A stretch of DNA of 64,000 nt from Lantana camara (taxonomy: Eukaryota > Streptophyta > Magnoliopsida > Lamiales > Verbenaceae), in NCBI GenBank assembly GCA_037501455.1, contig CM074859.1, forward strand, positions 21,085,001 through 21,149,000. Direction: 5' to 3'. The notes under the pieces are model-generated. The model was not told where the DNA came from, did no database searches, and saw nothing but the letters and a program-made list of their open reading frames with translations. Below, one piece after another: positions 11,285-22,979 of the stretch; the first letter of the stretch is position 1; every line of letters begins with the position of its first letter. A program made the translations under genes and the position numbers.

Positions 11285-11520
11285 TTAATCCGATTGATTT
11301 AGTATATTTTCCCTCTAGGGTTTGTGTTTCAAAAAAAAAAAAAAAGAAAAAAAAAAAAAACCATTGGCTTTGGGCTAAGGCAATTTACTTCCATGTCCTC
11401 TAGTATTTTAATTCCAGTTGATTTAGTATATTTCCCCTCTAGGGTTTTTGTTTAAAAAAAAAAAAAAAAAAAACCATTGGCTTTGGGCTAAGGCAATTTA
11501 CTGCCATGCCCTCTAGTATT
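11285..11520 (+). repeat. Tandem duplication with internal poly-A runs
   Basis: A unit of about 115 bp occurs twice. It contains GATTTAGTATATTTTCCCTCTAGGG, then a long A run, then CCATTGGCTTTGGGCTAAGG. The A runs lie at about 11330-11360 and 11454-11473. Poly-A after a 3'-UTR-like stretch suggests a retroposed 3' end that was later duplicated. Confidence 0.6.
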
Positions 11521-12361
11521 TAGAAAAATTAATGAAATTGTCCTCGTCATCTTCTCCGACCAAACGCTCTCCATTCGCTAATTCCTCCCTCCATTTTTCC
11601 ATCTGGGGATTGCGAACCTTCCAAAATGTCAACCAAAACTGAATTTCTCGCACTCAGCGTTCACCCAATAAATTCACAAACTAAACTCATGAAAGAGAAA
11701 TAACTCAACAAAAAATGGTCTAAAAGATGATGCAGATGTCTCATCAATTGAGATAAATTGAGGGTTTAGGGCTTCGACCCAGCACCAACGTTAGTCAGAA
11801 TCGATGAAGAAGAATCCAGCGCTCTTCCCGTTTACAAAACAGCCTGTACGTTGTCGGAAATATTCAATTTTTCCTCTGGCGGCGCCACCGCCACCGAGTT
11901 GCTCAGAGTTACCAGAATCCGAGGCTAGATGGATTCAAAGGGTAGAACAACGGTGATTGAGAGAGTTTAGATGAATATATCCAAAATTGCTTCAGAAATG
12001 GAGGAATCTTCACTCGACCAGAAGCTTCCTCTTACTCTGCTGATCAATGGAGTTGCAAAAGAAACTCACTCACGATAAATTTAAGCTCTCTTTATTTAAT
12101 TAATCACAGATTAAATTTCATGATCTTAATTTTATGAAATTGATGGTTAAGCGTAGCAACTTTTCAGACTGTCGCCCGAAGAACATGGTAGATTTTCGAA
12201 TTGAAAGGGCTGAGCAGTGATATGTTCATGTGAAGGGTAATATTGAAATTTCATATGGTATTAAGTGGCTCGTGTGGCCCAAAATAAACATCGTTCGCTA
12301 AATACCCACTTCAACAGCCCCAGGTAAACACATCAACAACCTAATCTTGATGGATTGCTCC
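11521..12361. other. Unassigned sequence next to the copia LTR
   Basis: A GC-richer patch near 11880-11950 (GGCGGCGCCACCGCCACCGAG) looks like degraded coding DNA on either strand, but no open frame or domain could be followed. The rest is intergenic. Confidence 0.35.
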
Positions 12362-13042
12362 TGTTAGGATAGCACCCCGGATCTGATAGTATATTGTTTC
12401 TTTAATTGACCACAATAAATGGTATAGAATAGAGAACGACAAAGGTAAGACACGAGAATTTACGTGGTTCGGCAGAATTTGCCTACGTCCACGAACAAGG
12501 GGAGCGATTCTACTATAACAGAGAGTTTACAACAATTAGAGAAAAACCTATCCTCTAATTAACCCAACACTCACAGAGAACCTCACAATTCTATCACAAG
12601 AATTAGCTCTCAAGTGTTTCCCAACTCTCTAATTTACAAGCCTCACAACAAGCTTTCACGAAGCATAGGACTTTGCTTCGACTCTCTAGGCTTTCTATCT
12701 TTTCGGCTCTATTAAAACTGAACTAGAATTCTTCTATTTATAGAAAAGTTCCAGCCGTCATATGAATAGTAATGACAACTCAGCGACAACTGTATGACAA
12801 CTCAGTGACAACTCGTTGACAACTCGACGCTAGCTCAATTCTAACTCGTTGACAACTTGATTACAACTTGTACGCCAACTTGTGCTAGCTCATCGACAAC
12901 TTGTTCACAACCTTGCGACAACTCAGATACAACTTGTTGACAACCTAGGCGCCAACTCAGCGCCACCTAGGCGCCAACTCAGCCCTAACATGGAACTTTC
13001 TTCATCATTTCTAAAGATTAATTTAAGCCACTTTTTCTAACA
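12362..13042 (-). repeat. Copia 3' LTR (681 bp)
   Basis: On the plus strand it begins TGTTAG and ends CTAACA, the short inverted repeat expected of copia LTRs. The part near 12760-12980 is a run of imperfect short repeats around GACAACT and CGCCAACTCAG. The matching 5' LTR is absent from the window, so no age can be estimated. Confidence 0.9.
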
Positions 13043-13098
13043 AATCTCCACCTTGGCTTAAATTTCATAGTAGGCTCGCTCCACCTTCGAGATAAAAC

Positions 13099-15669
13099 TC
13101 AATTATCAGTAACACCAATCAAGTTCAAGCATTGCTTGAACTTGACTTTTGGAAGGGGCTTAGTTAACATATCTGCAGGATTCTCCAGTGTGGAAATCTT
13201 TCTCACTGAGATATCACCCCGTAAAATAACTTCACGAACAAAATGATACTTGATATCGATATGCTTAGTTCTTTCATGGAACATCTGGTCTTTAGTCAAA
13301 TGAATAGCACTTTGACTATCACAGAAAATGGTTGTATCATCAGAACAAGAACTAAGTTCTCCAAGTAAGCCTCTAAGCCAAATTCCTTCTTTGATCACCT
13401 CAGTTATCGCAATGTATTCAGCCTCTGTCGTGGACAAAGCAACCACAGGTTGTAACGAGGCTTTCCAGCTAACAGCACCTCCTCCAAGAGTGAATACATA
13501 ACCTGTCAATGATCTTCTTTTATCAAGATCACCTGCATAATCAGAGTCGACAAAACCAACCAAAGAGCTGCTACTCCCGCCAAACTCCAGACAAGCTTCT
13601 GAAGTTCCACGCAAATATCTTAAAATCCATTTCACTGCATACCAGTGTGATTTTCCAGGACAAGACATATATCTACTGACCACACTCACAGCATGTGAAA
13701 TATCTGGTCGCGTACAAACCATAGCATACATAATGCTACCACCTGCACTGGAGTAAGGAACTCTAGTCATGTACTGTTTTTCTTCATCTGACGTTGGTGA
13801 TAAAGAAGCTGATAATCTGAAATGCGCAGCAAACGGAGTTGATACCGGTTTAGCATTTTTCATGCCAAACCTCTCCAGAACTTTCTCAATATAACTCTTT
13901 TGAGTTAAATATAATTTTCCACCTTTACGATCCCTTTTGATTTCCATACCAAGGATCTTTTTCGCTGCACCAAGATCCTTCATCTCAAACGCTCTGTTCA
14001 ACTGCTTCTTTAATTCATCAATATTGGACATGTTTTTAGCTGTAATCAACATGTCATCAACATAAAGAAGCAAATAGATAAATGACCCATCATGAGTCTT
14101 CCTGAAATAGACACAACTGTCATAGCTGCTCCTTGAGTATCCGTTGCTAATCATAAAGGAATCAAATCGCTTGTACCACTGTCTTGGAGACTGTTTTAAA
14201 CCGTACAACGATTTCTTTAATAAGCAAACATGATCTTCTTTTCCTTCAACAACAAATCCCTCTGGTTGTTGCATATAGATATTTTCTTCCAGCTCACCAT
14301 GCAAAAATGCAGTTTTGACATCAAGTTGTTCTAACTCCAAATCATGCATGGCAACTAATGCAAGCAAGACACGAATAGAACTATGCTTCACAACAGGCGA
14401 GAAAATATCATTAAAATCTACACCTGGTAACTGACTGTAGCCCTTAGCTACCAATCGTGCCTTATACCTTGCATCCTCCACTCCAGGAATTCCATCCTTT
14501 CTCTTGAAGATCCATTTGCAACCAACTATCCTTTGTTTAGCCGGCGGTTTCACAAGTACCCAAGTATTATTCTTGTGAAGAGACTCAATCTCTTCTTGCA
14601 TGGAAATCAACCACTTTGTGGAATCAACAGAAGAAACGGCTTCAGAGTATGTAGATGGCTCGCCTACAGAATCTGTTTCTTCTCCAGCATATAAAGCATA
14701 TGCTACAAGATCAATTAATCTTTGTGGTGGTCTAAATTCTCTTCTTGGTCTGTCCCTTGCAATGCTTCTTTCTTCCCTAGGAGGTATTTCTTCAATAATG
14801 TCAGGCTCATCTGGAGTTTCAGACACCAATGGTGGACTAGGAATCTCATGCTCCACCTCCTTTGATGTACTACCGACCTCACTTGTATCAGAAGAAACTA
14901 TAGGCTCCTTTCTCAGGGTTAGCAGAGTAGATTCATCAAACGTAACATCTCTACTAATTATAAATTTAGGTGACTTAGGATCAGGACACCACAACCTATA
15001 TCCTTTCACCCCAGAAGCATAACCAAGAAAAATACATTTTCTAGCACGAGGCTCCAATTTTCCTTCACTAACATGCATATAAGCAGGACATCCAAATATT
15101 CTTAAATTTGAATAATCAGCTGGTTTACCGGACCATACCTCTTCAGGAGTTTTGAACTCAATTGCTGTAGACGGTGATCGATTCACCAAAAAACAAGCCG
15201 TGGAAACTGCTTCAGCCCAAAAATCCTTGGACAAGCCAGCATTGGAAAGCATACACCGAGCCCTTTCCAAAAGGGTTCTATTCATACATTCAGCTACGCC
15301 ATTCTGTTGTGGAGTTTTAACCACTGTGCGATGTCTAACAATTCCTTCAGCCTCGCAAAATCTATTAAAATCTCCTCCACAGAATTCCTGGCCATTATCA
15401 GTTCGAAGTCTTTTGATATGCTTCCCAGTCTGCTTCTCGATTAGAGTTTTCCACTTCTTAAAAGTTTCAAACACATCACTCTTGTGTTTTAAAAAATAAA
15501 CCCAAACCTTTCTTGAAAAGTCATCAATAAAGGTCAATAGATATCGAGCTCCTCCTTTTGATGGAACTGGTGATGGTCCCCACAGATCAGAGTGAATATA
15601 GTCCAAAGGTCCTTTAGTTCTATGAATTCCAGTGCCAAAGCTGAGCCTCTTCTGTTTGCCGAATACACA
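13099..15669 (-). CDS. Copia pol polyprotein (integrase-RT-RNase H), 5'-truncated
   Basis: The frame is open from the truncation point at 15669 to a stop at 13099. Upstream of the first Met the frame already reads [14 protein letters not shown], the end of the pre-integrase domain. Counted from that Met (15606), the integrase core has Asp7 (HSDLWGP), Asp70 (RTDNGQEF) and Glu106 (QNGVAE). The reverse transcriptase starts with the WVLVKPP and [10 protein letters not shown] segments and has the catalytic LLYVDDMLI box. RNase H has [17 protein letters not shown] and the [12 protein letters not shown] segment. It ends near [15 protein letters not shown] sequence, normal for copia. No internal stop is visible in this part, so the element may be fairly young despite the truncation. 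Confidence 0.92.
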   Translation of the reverse strand, partial: CVFGKQKRLSFGTGIHRTKGPLDYIHSDLWGPSPVPSKGGARYLLTFIDDFSRKVWVYFLKHKSDVFETFKKWKTLIEKQTGKHIKRLRTDNGQEFCGGDFNRFCEAEGIVRHRTVVKTPQQNGVAECMNRTLLERARCMLSNAGLSKDFWAEAVSTACFLVNRSPSTAIEFKTPEEVWSGKPADYSNLRIFGCPAYMHVSEGKLEPRARKCIFLGYASGVKGYRLWCPDPKSPKFIISRDVTFDESTLLTLRKEPIVSSDTSEVGSTSKEVEHEIPSPPLVSETPDEPDIIEEIPPREERSIARDRPRREFRPPQRLIDLVAYALYAGEETDSVGEPSTYSEAVSSVDSTKWLISMQEEIESLHKNNTWVLVKPPAKQRIVGCKWIFKRKDGIPGVEDARYKARLVAKGYSQLPGVDFNDIFSPVVKHSSIRVLLALVAMHDLELEQLDVKTAFLHGELEENIYMQQPEGFVVEGKEDHVCLLKKSLYGLKQSPRQWYKRFDSFMISNGYSRSSYDSCVYFRKTHDGSFIYLLLYVDDMLITAKNMSNIDELKKQLNRAFEMKDLGAAKKILGMEIKRDRKGGKLYLTQKSYIEKVLERFGMKNAKPVSTPFAAHFRLSASLSPTSDEEKQYMTRVPYSSAGGSIMYAMVCTRPDISHAVSVVSRYMSCPGKSHWYAVKWILRYLRGTSEACLEFGGSSSSLVGFVDSDYAGDLDKRRSLTGYVFTLGGGAVSWKASLQPVVALSTTEAEYIAITEVIKEGIWLRGLLGELSSCSDDTTIFCDSQSAIHLTKDQMFHERTKHIDIKYHFVREVILRGDISVRKISTLENPADMLTKPLPKVKFKQCLNLIGVTDN

Positions 15670-16823
15670 GTGTTAGGAATAGTGCCCTAGAAAGCCGATT
15701 CGACGTAATCTACTTTGGGACTTTTCTTGTATCACAGACAATCTTTGAATAATATACGATTGATTATAGGCAAACACTTCTTTATATGCCAATACGTGTT
15801 TTGTGTGTTTCCATTACGTGCGCATGTATGAGAACTCCCCTAATCCTGATGACTTTAGGACTCTACCATTTAGGTGAAATGGTTCATGAAACGAGCCCTA
15901 TATCATATAAGTCATGATTAGTAAAATACTCCAAGCCGATGAGTCCTACAGACAGTGGGAGTGTCAACCTGACTCCTCTAAGGCTTGCTTGTGGGATCAC
16001 GCCCTTAAGAAGGACCACCTTGTTTCATGGAGGTGCAAAGTGTATAGTTGATACGTGCGTGATACATGAGGGTGCTTACTTTAATAAGTAAGTTCACTGA
16101 GGTGCCCCGTGTGAGAACATTCCTAAATGGGAAAGGAAGTTTCTATTTCAGGAAATGGAAACTTCCAGATTAGGAAATATCTCACGAGTCATTGATGTGA
16201 TTAATTGATCCTTAGACTTGAGGTTCCATGTTACTTTATGAGTTAACTCTGTAGTCTTTGGTATAAGCTTTAAAGGGTGTCGCCTTAGACAACTGATTCA
16301 AGGCTTATGCTGGGGCTGCACAAGTGACACATGAAAGTGAATGAGAATCAAGAAAGGACCTACACTTGCATTTGCAAGGTGATCTCTTATTGTGTAAGTC
16401 ATTCATATGCCATATGGAGTCCTTGGCCAAGGCAGTAGATCAAGACATCAAGAAAAGGGTTTCTTGGATTGAGATCAAATGGATATGAAATGCACTTAGC
16501 TTTAAGACCAGATTATTAGGGTTCTAATTATTCCCTTACCCTAGATCATGGTTGAGAGATAGTAAGTAGGAGGATTGTATCTCACATGAATCAATGACTT
16601 AAAGGTTCTGTCGAATCCGAACATTCCAATTCAGCTAGGGGTTAAACACCTGTTGCTAGACTATGGTCGTTTAATCTGTGGACTGATTAATTAATTAGTG
16701 AATTAATTAATTAGGGTCACTGCTAATTGAATTGAGAACCTAGAGGGTCACACACAACAACTTGGTTACATGAGTTGAGGCTTTAAAATGATTAAACGAG
16801 TTAATCAAGCCAAGAGGGTTCCA

Positions 16824-16891
16824 CACGTGTGAAACCACACGTGTGGCTCACGTGAGTGACACGTGTCATTGTGACACGTGTCACACACGTG
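16824..16891 (+). promoter_or_regulatory. Array of six CACGTG (G-box/ABRE core) motifs
   Basis: CACGTG occurs at 16824, 16838, 16849, 16860, 16875 and 16886, six copies in 68 bp, followed at once by TATAAATA at 16892-16899. CACGTG is the core bound by plant bZIP and bHLH factors in light, ABA and stress responses. The spacing is 10-15 bp. That it drives LTR transcription is inference. Confidence 0.7.
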
Positions 16892-17235
16892 TATAAATAT
16901 ATGTGTATATTTATTTATGTATTAAATAATTAATGTGATTAATTATTTAATAGACTTTGGTTAATTTTGAATTAAAAAGAAAGTCTTATTTTGGAGAAAA
17001 ATAATCTAGTTAATTAATTATGAATTAATTAATTAGATAAAATAAGTTATTTATTTTAAATAAATAAAGTGTAAAATTATCCAAAAATAGTTTGGATATT
17101 TTTAGCTCTCTTGAAAGTTGATTTGAATTAGAATTCAAAGTCAAAGTCAAAATTACTTGATGATCAAGTAATAGGAGAGAGAGAGACCAAAATCCTAGCC
17201 CATTAAGGACTAGGAATTTCGTCCCTCCCCTTTCT

Positions 17236-17243
17236 TATATATA
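17236..17243 (+). promoter_or_regulatory. TATA box of the LTR-like block
   Basis: TATATATA followed by GGGGAGCTC, located where an LTR core promoter is expected, about 470 bp before the 3' end of the block. A second candidate, TATAAATA, lies next to the G-box array at 16892. Confidence 0.5.
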
Positions 17244-17704
17244 GGGGAGCTCATGCTCCCCTTTAGAGCTAATCAAATTCTTTTGGTTCATGTGTTGAAC
17301 ACCATCCTTTCTCCAAGATAAACGAAACCCTAGGTTAAGCCTAAACACTAACTAGAGAACTAGCATCCTTACTAGTTAGATTGTAGCCAAGTTGGTGGAC
17401 TATCTCTAGAGACTTCAAGTTAGAAGTTTTGAAGATTCGAGCTTTACCAAAAGTGGGGATTAAGCAAAACGATCAGAAGGGATGATGAAACGATTCTGAA
17501 CCCGACGTGAAGCGAATGAAAAAATCGAACCAAAGAAGATGGCAAAAACCGTTCGTCCATATCCTGAAGGATGAATTTTTTCACGAGGGTTTTGTGACTG
17601 GCAGTTTTCTACTTTCGCAAAACTGGTTTTCGAAGGGAGTTTCAATCCTGCTTTTCTCGTTTCATGTTTCTTTCTTTATGTTATATTGTTAAGAACATCT
17701 CTAA

Positions 17705-17984
17705 CATGAATTGAATCTAGGTTGGTGTGGATTGCTATCCCGACAATGGTCTGAAGTAGAAAGAGACTTTCGAGGGACGGGTTGTCAAGCCGCGAGAAGA
17801 GCGTTCTTGGGTGGCTTGAAACGCTTCAAGAAAGAATAAAAGAAAAGTAAGTTTTCTATCTTTACGAATTTGGATACACGATTGCGAGTTCAAGATCCTT
17901 TTGTTGGAAAAATTTTTAAATTCCGCTGCTTTCTGATTCGTGCCATCAATGCAGATTCCATTGAATTGCCATTTCCTCAAATGC
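17705..17984. other. Unassigned sequence between LTR-like block and SINE
   Basis: No domain or repeat recognised. It could be internal sequence of the element whose LTR lies at 15672-17704, but no primer-binding site or gag motif supports that. Confidence 0.3.
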
Positions 17985-18115
17985 TTTTGAAAGGGGTTGG
18001 TCCAAGTGGTTAAAAGGGTGATTAAAGGGTTAGTTCTCGAAGGGAATGACCCGGGTTCGACTTATGGCCGCTTGGGGGGGGGGGGGGGGGGGGGGTGGTT
18101 AGAAAAAAAAAAAAG
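17985..18115 (+). mobile_element. tRNA-derived SINE-like element
   Basis: An A-box-like TTGGTCCAAGTGG at about 17997-18009 and a B-box GGGTTCGAC at 18053-18061 are spaced about 45 bp apart, as in RNA polymerase III promoters of plant SINEs. The body is followed by 22 consecutive G residues (18074-18095), then TGGTTAG and a poly-A run ending at about 18115. It is not a tRNA gene: no cloverleaf could be drawn. No clear flanking duplication was seen. Confidence 0.55.
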
Positions 18116-18820
18116 CGCCTTGGAATATGTGTTGTTTTTCTTGGTTATTGCTTTAATCTAACTATACCATCCCTCTCTGCATTTCAATGTCATGTAAGCC
18201 AAGGTTCTTGTACGAAATAGTAAAGAAAATGCCAATAGATTTCTCAATGTTACAATTCACATTCCAGGATTCAAGTTCAATGTAAATAAGTTCGTACAAG
18301 AAAAACGCAAACATCACATGCGACTTTTGGAACATTCAAATACTATCACCTAATAAATTCACAGCTTAAAACTTCTTTAGTCATTAACAAGTTAATACAA
18401 AGTGTAACCTAAAATTTACACGAACTCCCTAATCAAAATTCCAAATAAAAATATGAATTAGGGACATTTTCTTTTGTCAGTCAGTATTCATATATTTTCC
18501 CGTTCAAGGTAAGCGAGCATCAACACATTAACGACTTGAATGCGGATTATCTCCAAAACAACAATAACCTCAGCTTCACTACTGCCATCTGCCAATTTCC
18601 ATTAATCAAAAAAATGCACAAACACTAAACAGCGCCAAATACAAATAATCTTTTAGAAGAAATTCAGAGCTTAAAAAAAATTTAAGAGCTTCTGGAAGAC
18701 CAAAATTTAAAACTCCAGCTAAAGCAATTTCAGAGTTTCTATTAACCCCAAATACGGAATTCCACTAACAAAGGAAACAAAAGAGGCCGCGAGCACCCAG
18801 TTCAGTGATTAAAAAAGGGT
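18116..18820. other. Intergenic sequence
   Basis: No gene or repeat recognised in about 700 bp. Confidence 0.4.
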
Positions 18821-18824
18821 TTTT

Positions 18825-19420
18825 TGCAAGGAAACCCCTTGTATCATGTGAAATGATTAAAAAAGACCTAGTGAAAAATAAATTCTCATATAAAACCCTA
18901 TGTTTTCAAATTTTTGCAGAAAAAACCCTGAGACGCGTTTACTGCGTGTGATATTGGATTTTTCTTCACTTTTTCGCGTAAAATGACAAATTTACCCCAA
19001 CATTATATTTGGGTTTTTTGCAAGGAACCCCTTGTGTCATGTGAAATGATAAAAAAAGACCCCGTGAAAAAAAAAATTATCATATAAAACCTTATGTTTT
19101 CAAATTTTTGTAGAAAATACCCTGAGGCGCGTTTTTGAAATTTCGGCAGAAGAAATCCTATCAACTTTTTTTTTTTTTGTTTTGAAATTTCTTTTATATG
19201 TATATATATGTATGTATTATATAGTATATTATATATATACATGTATATGTATAAAATTACTAATGTACTATATGTATTAAATATTATTTATAAATTTATT
19301 TATTTATTTTTGGTAGAATTTGTAAATTTATTGAACATATATGTATATATATATATATTAAATATTATTTATAAATTTATTATTTTTTTTTTAGAATTTG
19401 TAAATTTATTGAATATACAT

Positions 19421-19466
<46 letters not shown>

Positions 19467-19866
19467 TAATTATTGTACTATACACATAAATAATATTTAA
19501 TATGTATATATGTAATGTCTTTTTTTTCCTTTTGAAATTTCTTTTATATGTATGTATTATATAATATATTATATATATACATGCATATGTATAAAATATT
19601 AAAATTACTAATGTACTATATGTATTAAATATTATTTATAAATTTATTTAATATACATATATATATATAATTATAATTATTTTACAATACATATAAATAA
19701 TATTTAATATGTATATATATAATGTATATAAATATATAAATTATATTATATATTTATTAAAAATCTTATAAATAAATATATATAATATTATAATGAAAAT
19801 ATATATGTATTGTACACTAATTATAATTATATATATACAATTAATATTTTATTTATTGCATATATT

Positions 19867-19927
<61 letters not shown>

Positions 19928-20185
19928 TTTTGGACTACTTAATTTTTTACAGGGTTTTTTTGGCTCATTTCATAAAACACAGGGTTGTGGGTGCATATAG
20001 TTCTTTAAGAATGTAAATGAAAGAAGGGCAATTTTGACAAAACACGTCGGTTCTTTGACTAAATGGTGTAAAGGGGCGGTTTGCAAAAAATAAAAAATAC
20101 AGGGTTTATTTTACTAATTTTTTTTTTACAGGGTTTTTTTGACTCATTTCATAAAACACAGGGTTTGAGTGCATATAGTTCGATT
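18825..20185. mobile_element. AT-rich repeat element with duplicated and inverted ends
   Basis: A segment starting GGGTTTTTTGCAAGGAA occurs twice in direct orientation (about 18827-18935 and 19012-19125). Related sequence (CAGGGTTTTTTTGGCTCATTTCA) occurs twice on the other side (about 19948-20000 and 20130-20180) in an orientation that reads as a diverged inverted copy. The interior is AT-rich microsatellite DNA. This fits a non-autonomous element whose ends have duplicated. The superfamily is unknown. Confidence 0.5.
19195..19925. repeat. Cluster of AT/TATG microsatellites
   Basis: Long alternating AT runs lie at about 19425-19463 and 19865-19921. Between them, ATATGTAT-type arrays and a repeated TTAAATATTATTTATAAATTTATT segment appear at about 19278, 19358 and 19625. 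Open frames here are Tyr/Ile-rich artefacts. Confidence 0.85.
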
Positions 20186-20829
20186 AAAAAATATTTTCAC
20201 ATAAACCACAAATTAAACCAGCACAATACGATATCCACAATCAAACAAAATAACCCATTCATGAGAAAAAACATAAATGCAAATACTCATTATGGGAGCT
20301 ACTATGAAAATTGAGTTACAATGCAGGAATACAGACATCGCGATACGGATATGATAACATAGATTTTTTTTTTTCCCCTTGGCAGAAGTGTCAAGTGTGG
20401 GATACGTGTTCGGTAAAATTATATTTTTAAAAGTATCCATGCATCATTGAAACTGAGCTAGTTAGTTGAAAAAAATTAAAATATAAAAAATGTCCTCAAA
20501 GAAAATTTCATCAGATAAATTAGAAATATACTGATATCATTACCTGGGTTTTTCATTTCGGTGGATTGCTCTGGTTAGACGGGGGTGCCAACCAAAAATA
20601 CCTAGAAAGAAACAAGGGAAACAAATTGGGTGGAAAAAAAATATGTTATTGTAAACGTACAAACTGAATTAAACAAAGAATAAAAGGAAGAAAGAACATG
20701 TTTAGCTTTTGGGGTAATATGTAATTTTACAATTCAAGTAAAAAAACATGTTTAGCTTCACATGACAAATTGGCATGTGAATTGGATCGGCTAAAAACAC
20801 GGCCTAAGATGTAAACACAGTCAATAAGT
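20186..20829. other. Intergenic sequence
   Basis: No supported gene. A donor-like AACCCAG|GTAATG on the minus strand near 20545 hints at a degraded exon, but no frame can be followed. Confidence 0.35.
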
Positions 20830-22740
20830 TATATTATATAATACATTTAAATAGGATAAATAATTTTGCGATGTTAGAACAAATTCAAGACTATTTTACC
20901 ACAATGAAATAAAGGAACTTATGAATCTCCCCCTCGCTCAATCAATTAGAATATAACAAACACTATTAATTCCAAGAGAACTTGCAAATCTTACGTCTAC
21001 TATTAATTCCAAGAGAACTCATAACTCTACGTCACCCATGGTCATAATAACCGAGAGCTTCACCCTGCACCAAGAAGAAACACCAAATTTGAGCCAATTA
21101 TTCTCATAAATCATTCCACAATACTTTCAGAAAAGGAAAACAAAAGACAAGGGCTATATCTATCCGAAACACGTTGGGAACAAATCGAAAACTTGTCGAA
21201 AATTGGACTCATGGATTTTCTCGATCAGTTCACAGTTACAGATGCTTAGAGCTCAAAGCATCTTGGATTTCCTCGGACTTCTCTCTCTGGAATTCCCCTC
21301 ATTTGGTTTTTAGGAGTTCTCTTGTAATAAGAATAAAAAGCAAGAAGAGTAACTTTACCTTGCATTAGCCGTCCCTACACAAGCTCTTGATCTTTTCGTA
21401 GTGACATTATCATCATCATTCAGTCGAACAAGGCTTCCCGTAAAACACATCATTCTAGAAATTTGATCTGGGAGGCCTTGAATGCGAACTTTCCTCAATA
21501 AATTCTTCTCAATATCAAACAAATACAGCACCATGTGATACCAGGTGAGAAGAACCAAACCTTTTCTCCTCTTAAAATAAGCTATTGGCCTCATAAAACC
21601 AATACTATTCTCAATCGAGAACAATTTCATCCATCCTCCTTCTTTCATCACCCATCCCTCCAAGCAATTCCCCTCCCCGTAATAAAAAATCACAGCTAAG
21701 CATCCATCCAATAGACACAAATTCCAAAACCAAACTTCACGTTCACGGTCAGTTTTCGGCAGTTGCACCTTGTCGTAAAATTCCGTCGCAAGATCCAATC
21801 TAGTCAAGTAATAATTACTATTGGACTTCCAATGCAAGGAGCCGTTGATGAAAACCCATAACAACTGTAGGGGCTAATGCAATCTTACTCCAAGAATCAG
21901 TTTTCATACTATAAACCAAACTGCAGTATGGATCATAGTATTTTCCACGCTGAAATCCACCTACAACAACGACCTTGTAGTCATCGGAAGAGGAATCATA
22001 CCCTAGCCCTAGCCCCGCAATGCTATACGCCCCAACTCCTGTGAATTGGGGCAACTTGTGGAATTTCTGTGCAAACGGATTCAATATTATCCAGTTCTGA
22101 TTTAGGTTTCCCGAGTAAAGGAGAATGAGGCCGTTGCATGAGGGTGATGGAAGAACAGGTATTCGGGATCGGGACAATCCATTATTGCTAAATGCCTGGA
22201 AGGACTTTGTCTCAAGGTTTCCTAAATCCTGATCGGCACAGTTAATTAGCGAGTCGACGGAAATAGAATAGAGGCGAGTGCGTGAAGCGTTGCTAATGAG
22301 GAGAGTGGTGGAAGAGAGTTGAGATCTGATACTGTGGGAATCAATGAAGAATTTCTCGTCAATTATATTGCACCAATCCCTGCAGACCGCCCTAAAGACA
22401 AGGAGGGACTCGGCGGGCAGTCGGAGGAGTATTTCGCCCACGATGTCCACAGGAATCTGCGTCATTGTTCCTCTCAAATTCCTACAAATTCTGTTATATA
22501 TCTTTTCGACCAAATCTTGCTAGGTAGGATTCAATACCATACAATCAGGATTTCGCGTCCAATATGACTTGGAAATTTTGATGAATTTGTTATTTGATTG
22601 ACTGTTCTACTTAAATTATAGACCAATTATATTATACAACAAGATAGACGTAAAATAGATACCTTATTTTTTCTAGGGTTTGTTTTATGTAATACAAGAA
22701 TTATAAATCCCGTGTAATGGCAATATAATCAACAGTGACA
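20830..22740 (-). repeat. F-box segmental duplication, unit B
   Basis: Both flanks as well as the gene match unit A (about 7180-9300). Examples are the TTATATTATATAATACATTT downstream segment and the ATAAGTAGGATTCAA-type upstream segment followed by CTAGGGTTTGTT. The unit of duplication is therefore a gene plus several hundred bases on each side. Confidence 0.75.
21019..22465 (-). pseudogene. F-box protein gene with one frameshift, copy B
   Basis: The start MTQIPVDIVGEILLRLPAES (Met at 22465) begins a complete F-box containing FRAVCRDW. The F-box-associated interaction domain follows, with CNGLILL, NWIILNPFAQKF and GLGYDSSSDDYKVVVV. Near 21845-21862 the frame breaks by one base; the following frame carries FINGSLHWKSN and continues to VGTANAR. 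A GCAAG|GTAAAG donor at about 21356 and an acceptor before 21064 add a last exon of 46 bp (21019-21064). That exon encodes the family's RVKLSV tail. Apart from the one frameshift everything is intact, so it is a very recent pseudogene, or the break is an assembly error. The expected role is substrate receptor of an SCF ubiquitin ligase (CPR1/CPR30-like group). Confidence 0.85.
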
Positions 22741-22979
22741 ACCCCTAAAGAATATAATTTGAACAAGATACTTGATTATTTTAACAGATTACTAAACACC
22801 ACCAAACAACAGCAACATTGATTAATTCACGGGAAATAACGAGACGCAAAAGTGAAAGAAAAAGGCAACATTAAAAAAAGATATTCAAAGTTCAAACTCT
22901 ACCAAACAACATTGTTGATTAAAAATAGAGTCGTTAAAGGAAAAGAAAGTTTATAATAAATAATCTTTTTTCAATCTTA
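22741..22979. other. Intergenic sequence between F-box copies B and C
   Basis: AT-rich, no feature recognised. Confidence 0.35.

Larger units (their letters stand above)
12362..15670 (-). mobile_element. 5'-truncated Ty1-copia LTR retrotransposon
   Basis: An element on the minus strand with a 3' LTR (12362-13042), a purine-rich tract (AAGCCAAGGTGGAGATT) directly inside that LTR, and an open pol frame of over 830 codons in the copia order integrase, reverse transcriptase, RNase H. Gag, protease and the 5' LTR are missing. The pol frame stops abruptly at 15670, inside the pre-integrase zinc-finger region, where a different LTR-like sequence begins at 15672. It was therefore cut after insertion and cannot move by itself. 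Confidence 0.9.
15672..17704 (+). mobile_element. Large LTR-like block (about 2.0 kb), probable solo or orphan LTR
   Basis: It begins TGTTAGGAATAGTGCCC and ends ATCTCTAACA, a TGTTAG/CTAACA pair typical of copia LTRs. It has a promoter-like TATATATAG at about 17236, some 470 bp before the end, as LTRs do. No primer-binding site (TGGTATCAGAG type) follows 17704 and no matching second LTR is present. The 5-bp flanks (ACACAG side and TGAAT side) do not match, so a simple solo-LTR insertion is not proven. No coding frame is seen inside. Confidence 0.6.

Noticed and set aside
13099..15669. Endogenous pararetrovirus (caulimovirid-like) origin of the polymerase
   Set aside because: The domain order integrase-RT-RNase H and the LTR ends are those of Ty1-copia. 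No movement protein or coat protein is present.
17985..18072. tRNA gene
   Set aside because: A and B boxes are present, but no acceptor stem or cloverleaf can be formed and a poly-A tail follows. A SINE fits better.
19003..19489. Tyr/Ile-rich open frames
   Set aside because: They are translations of AT and TATG microsatellites.
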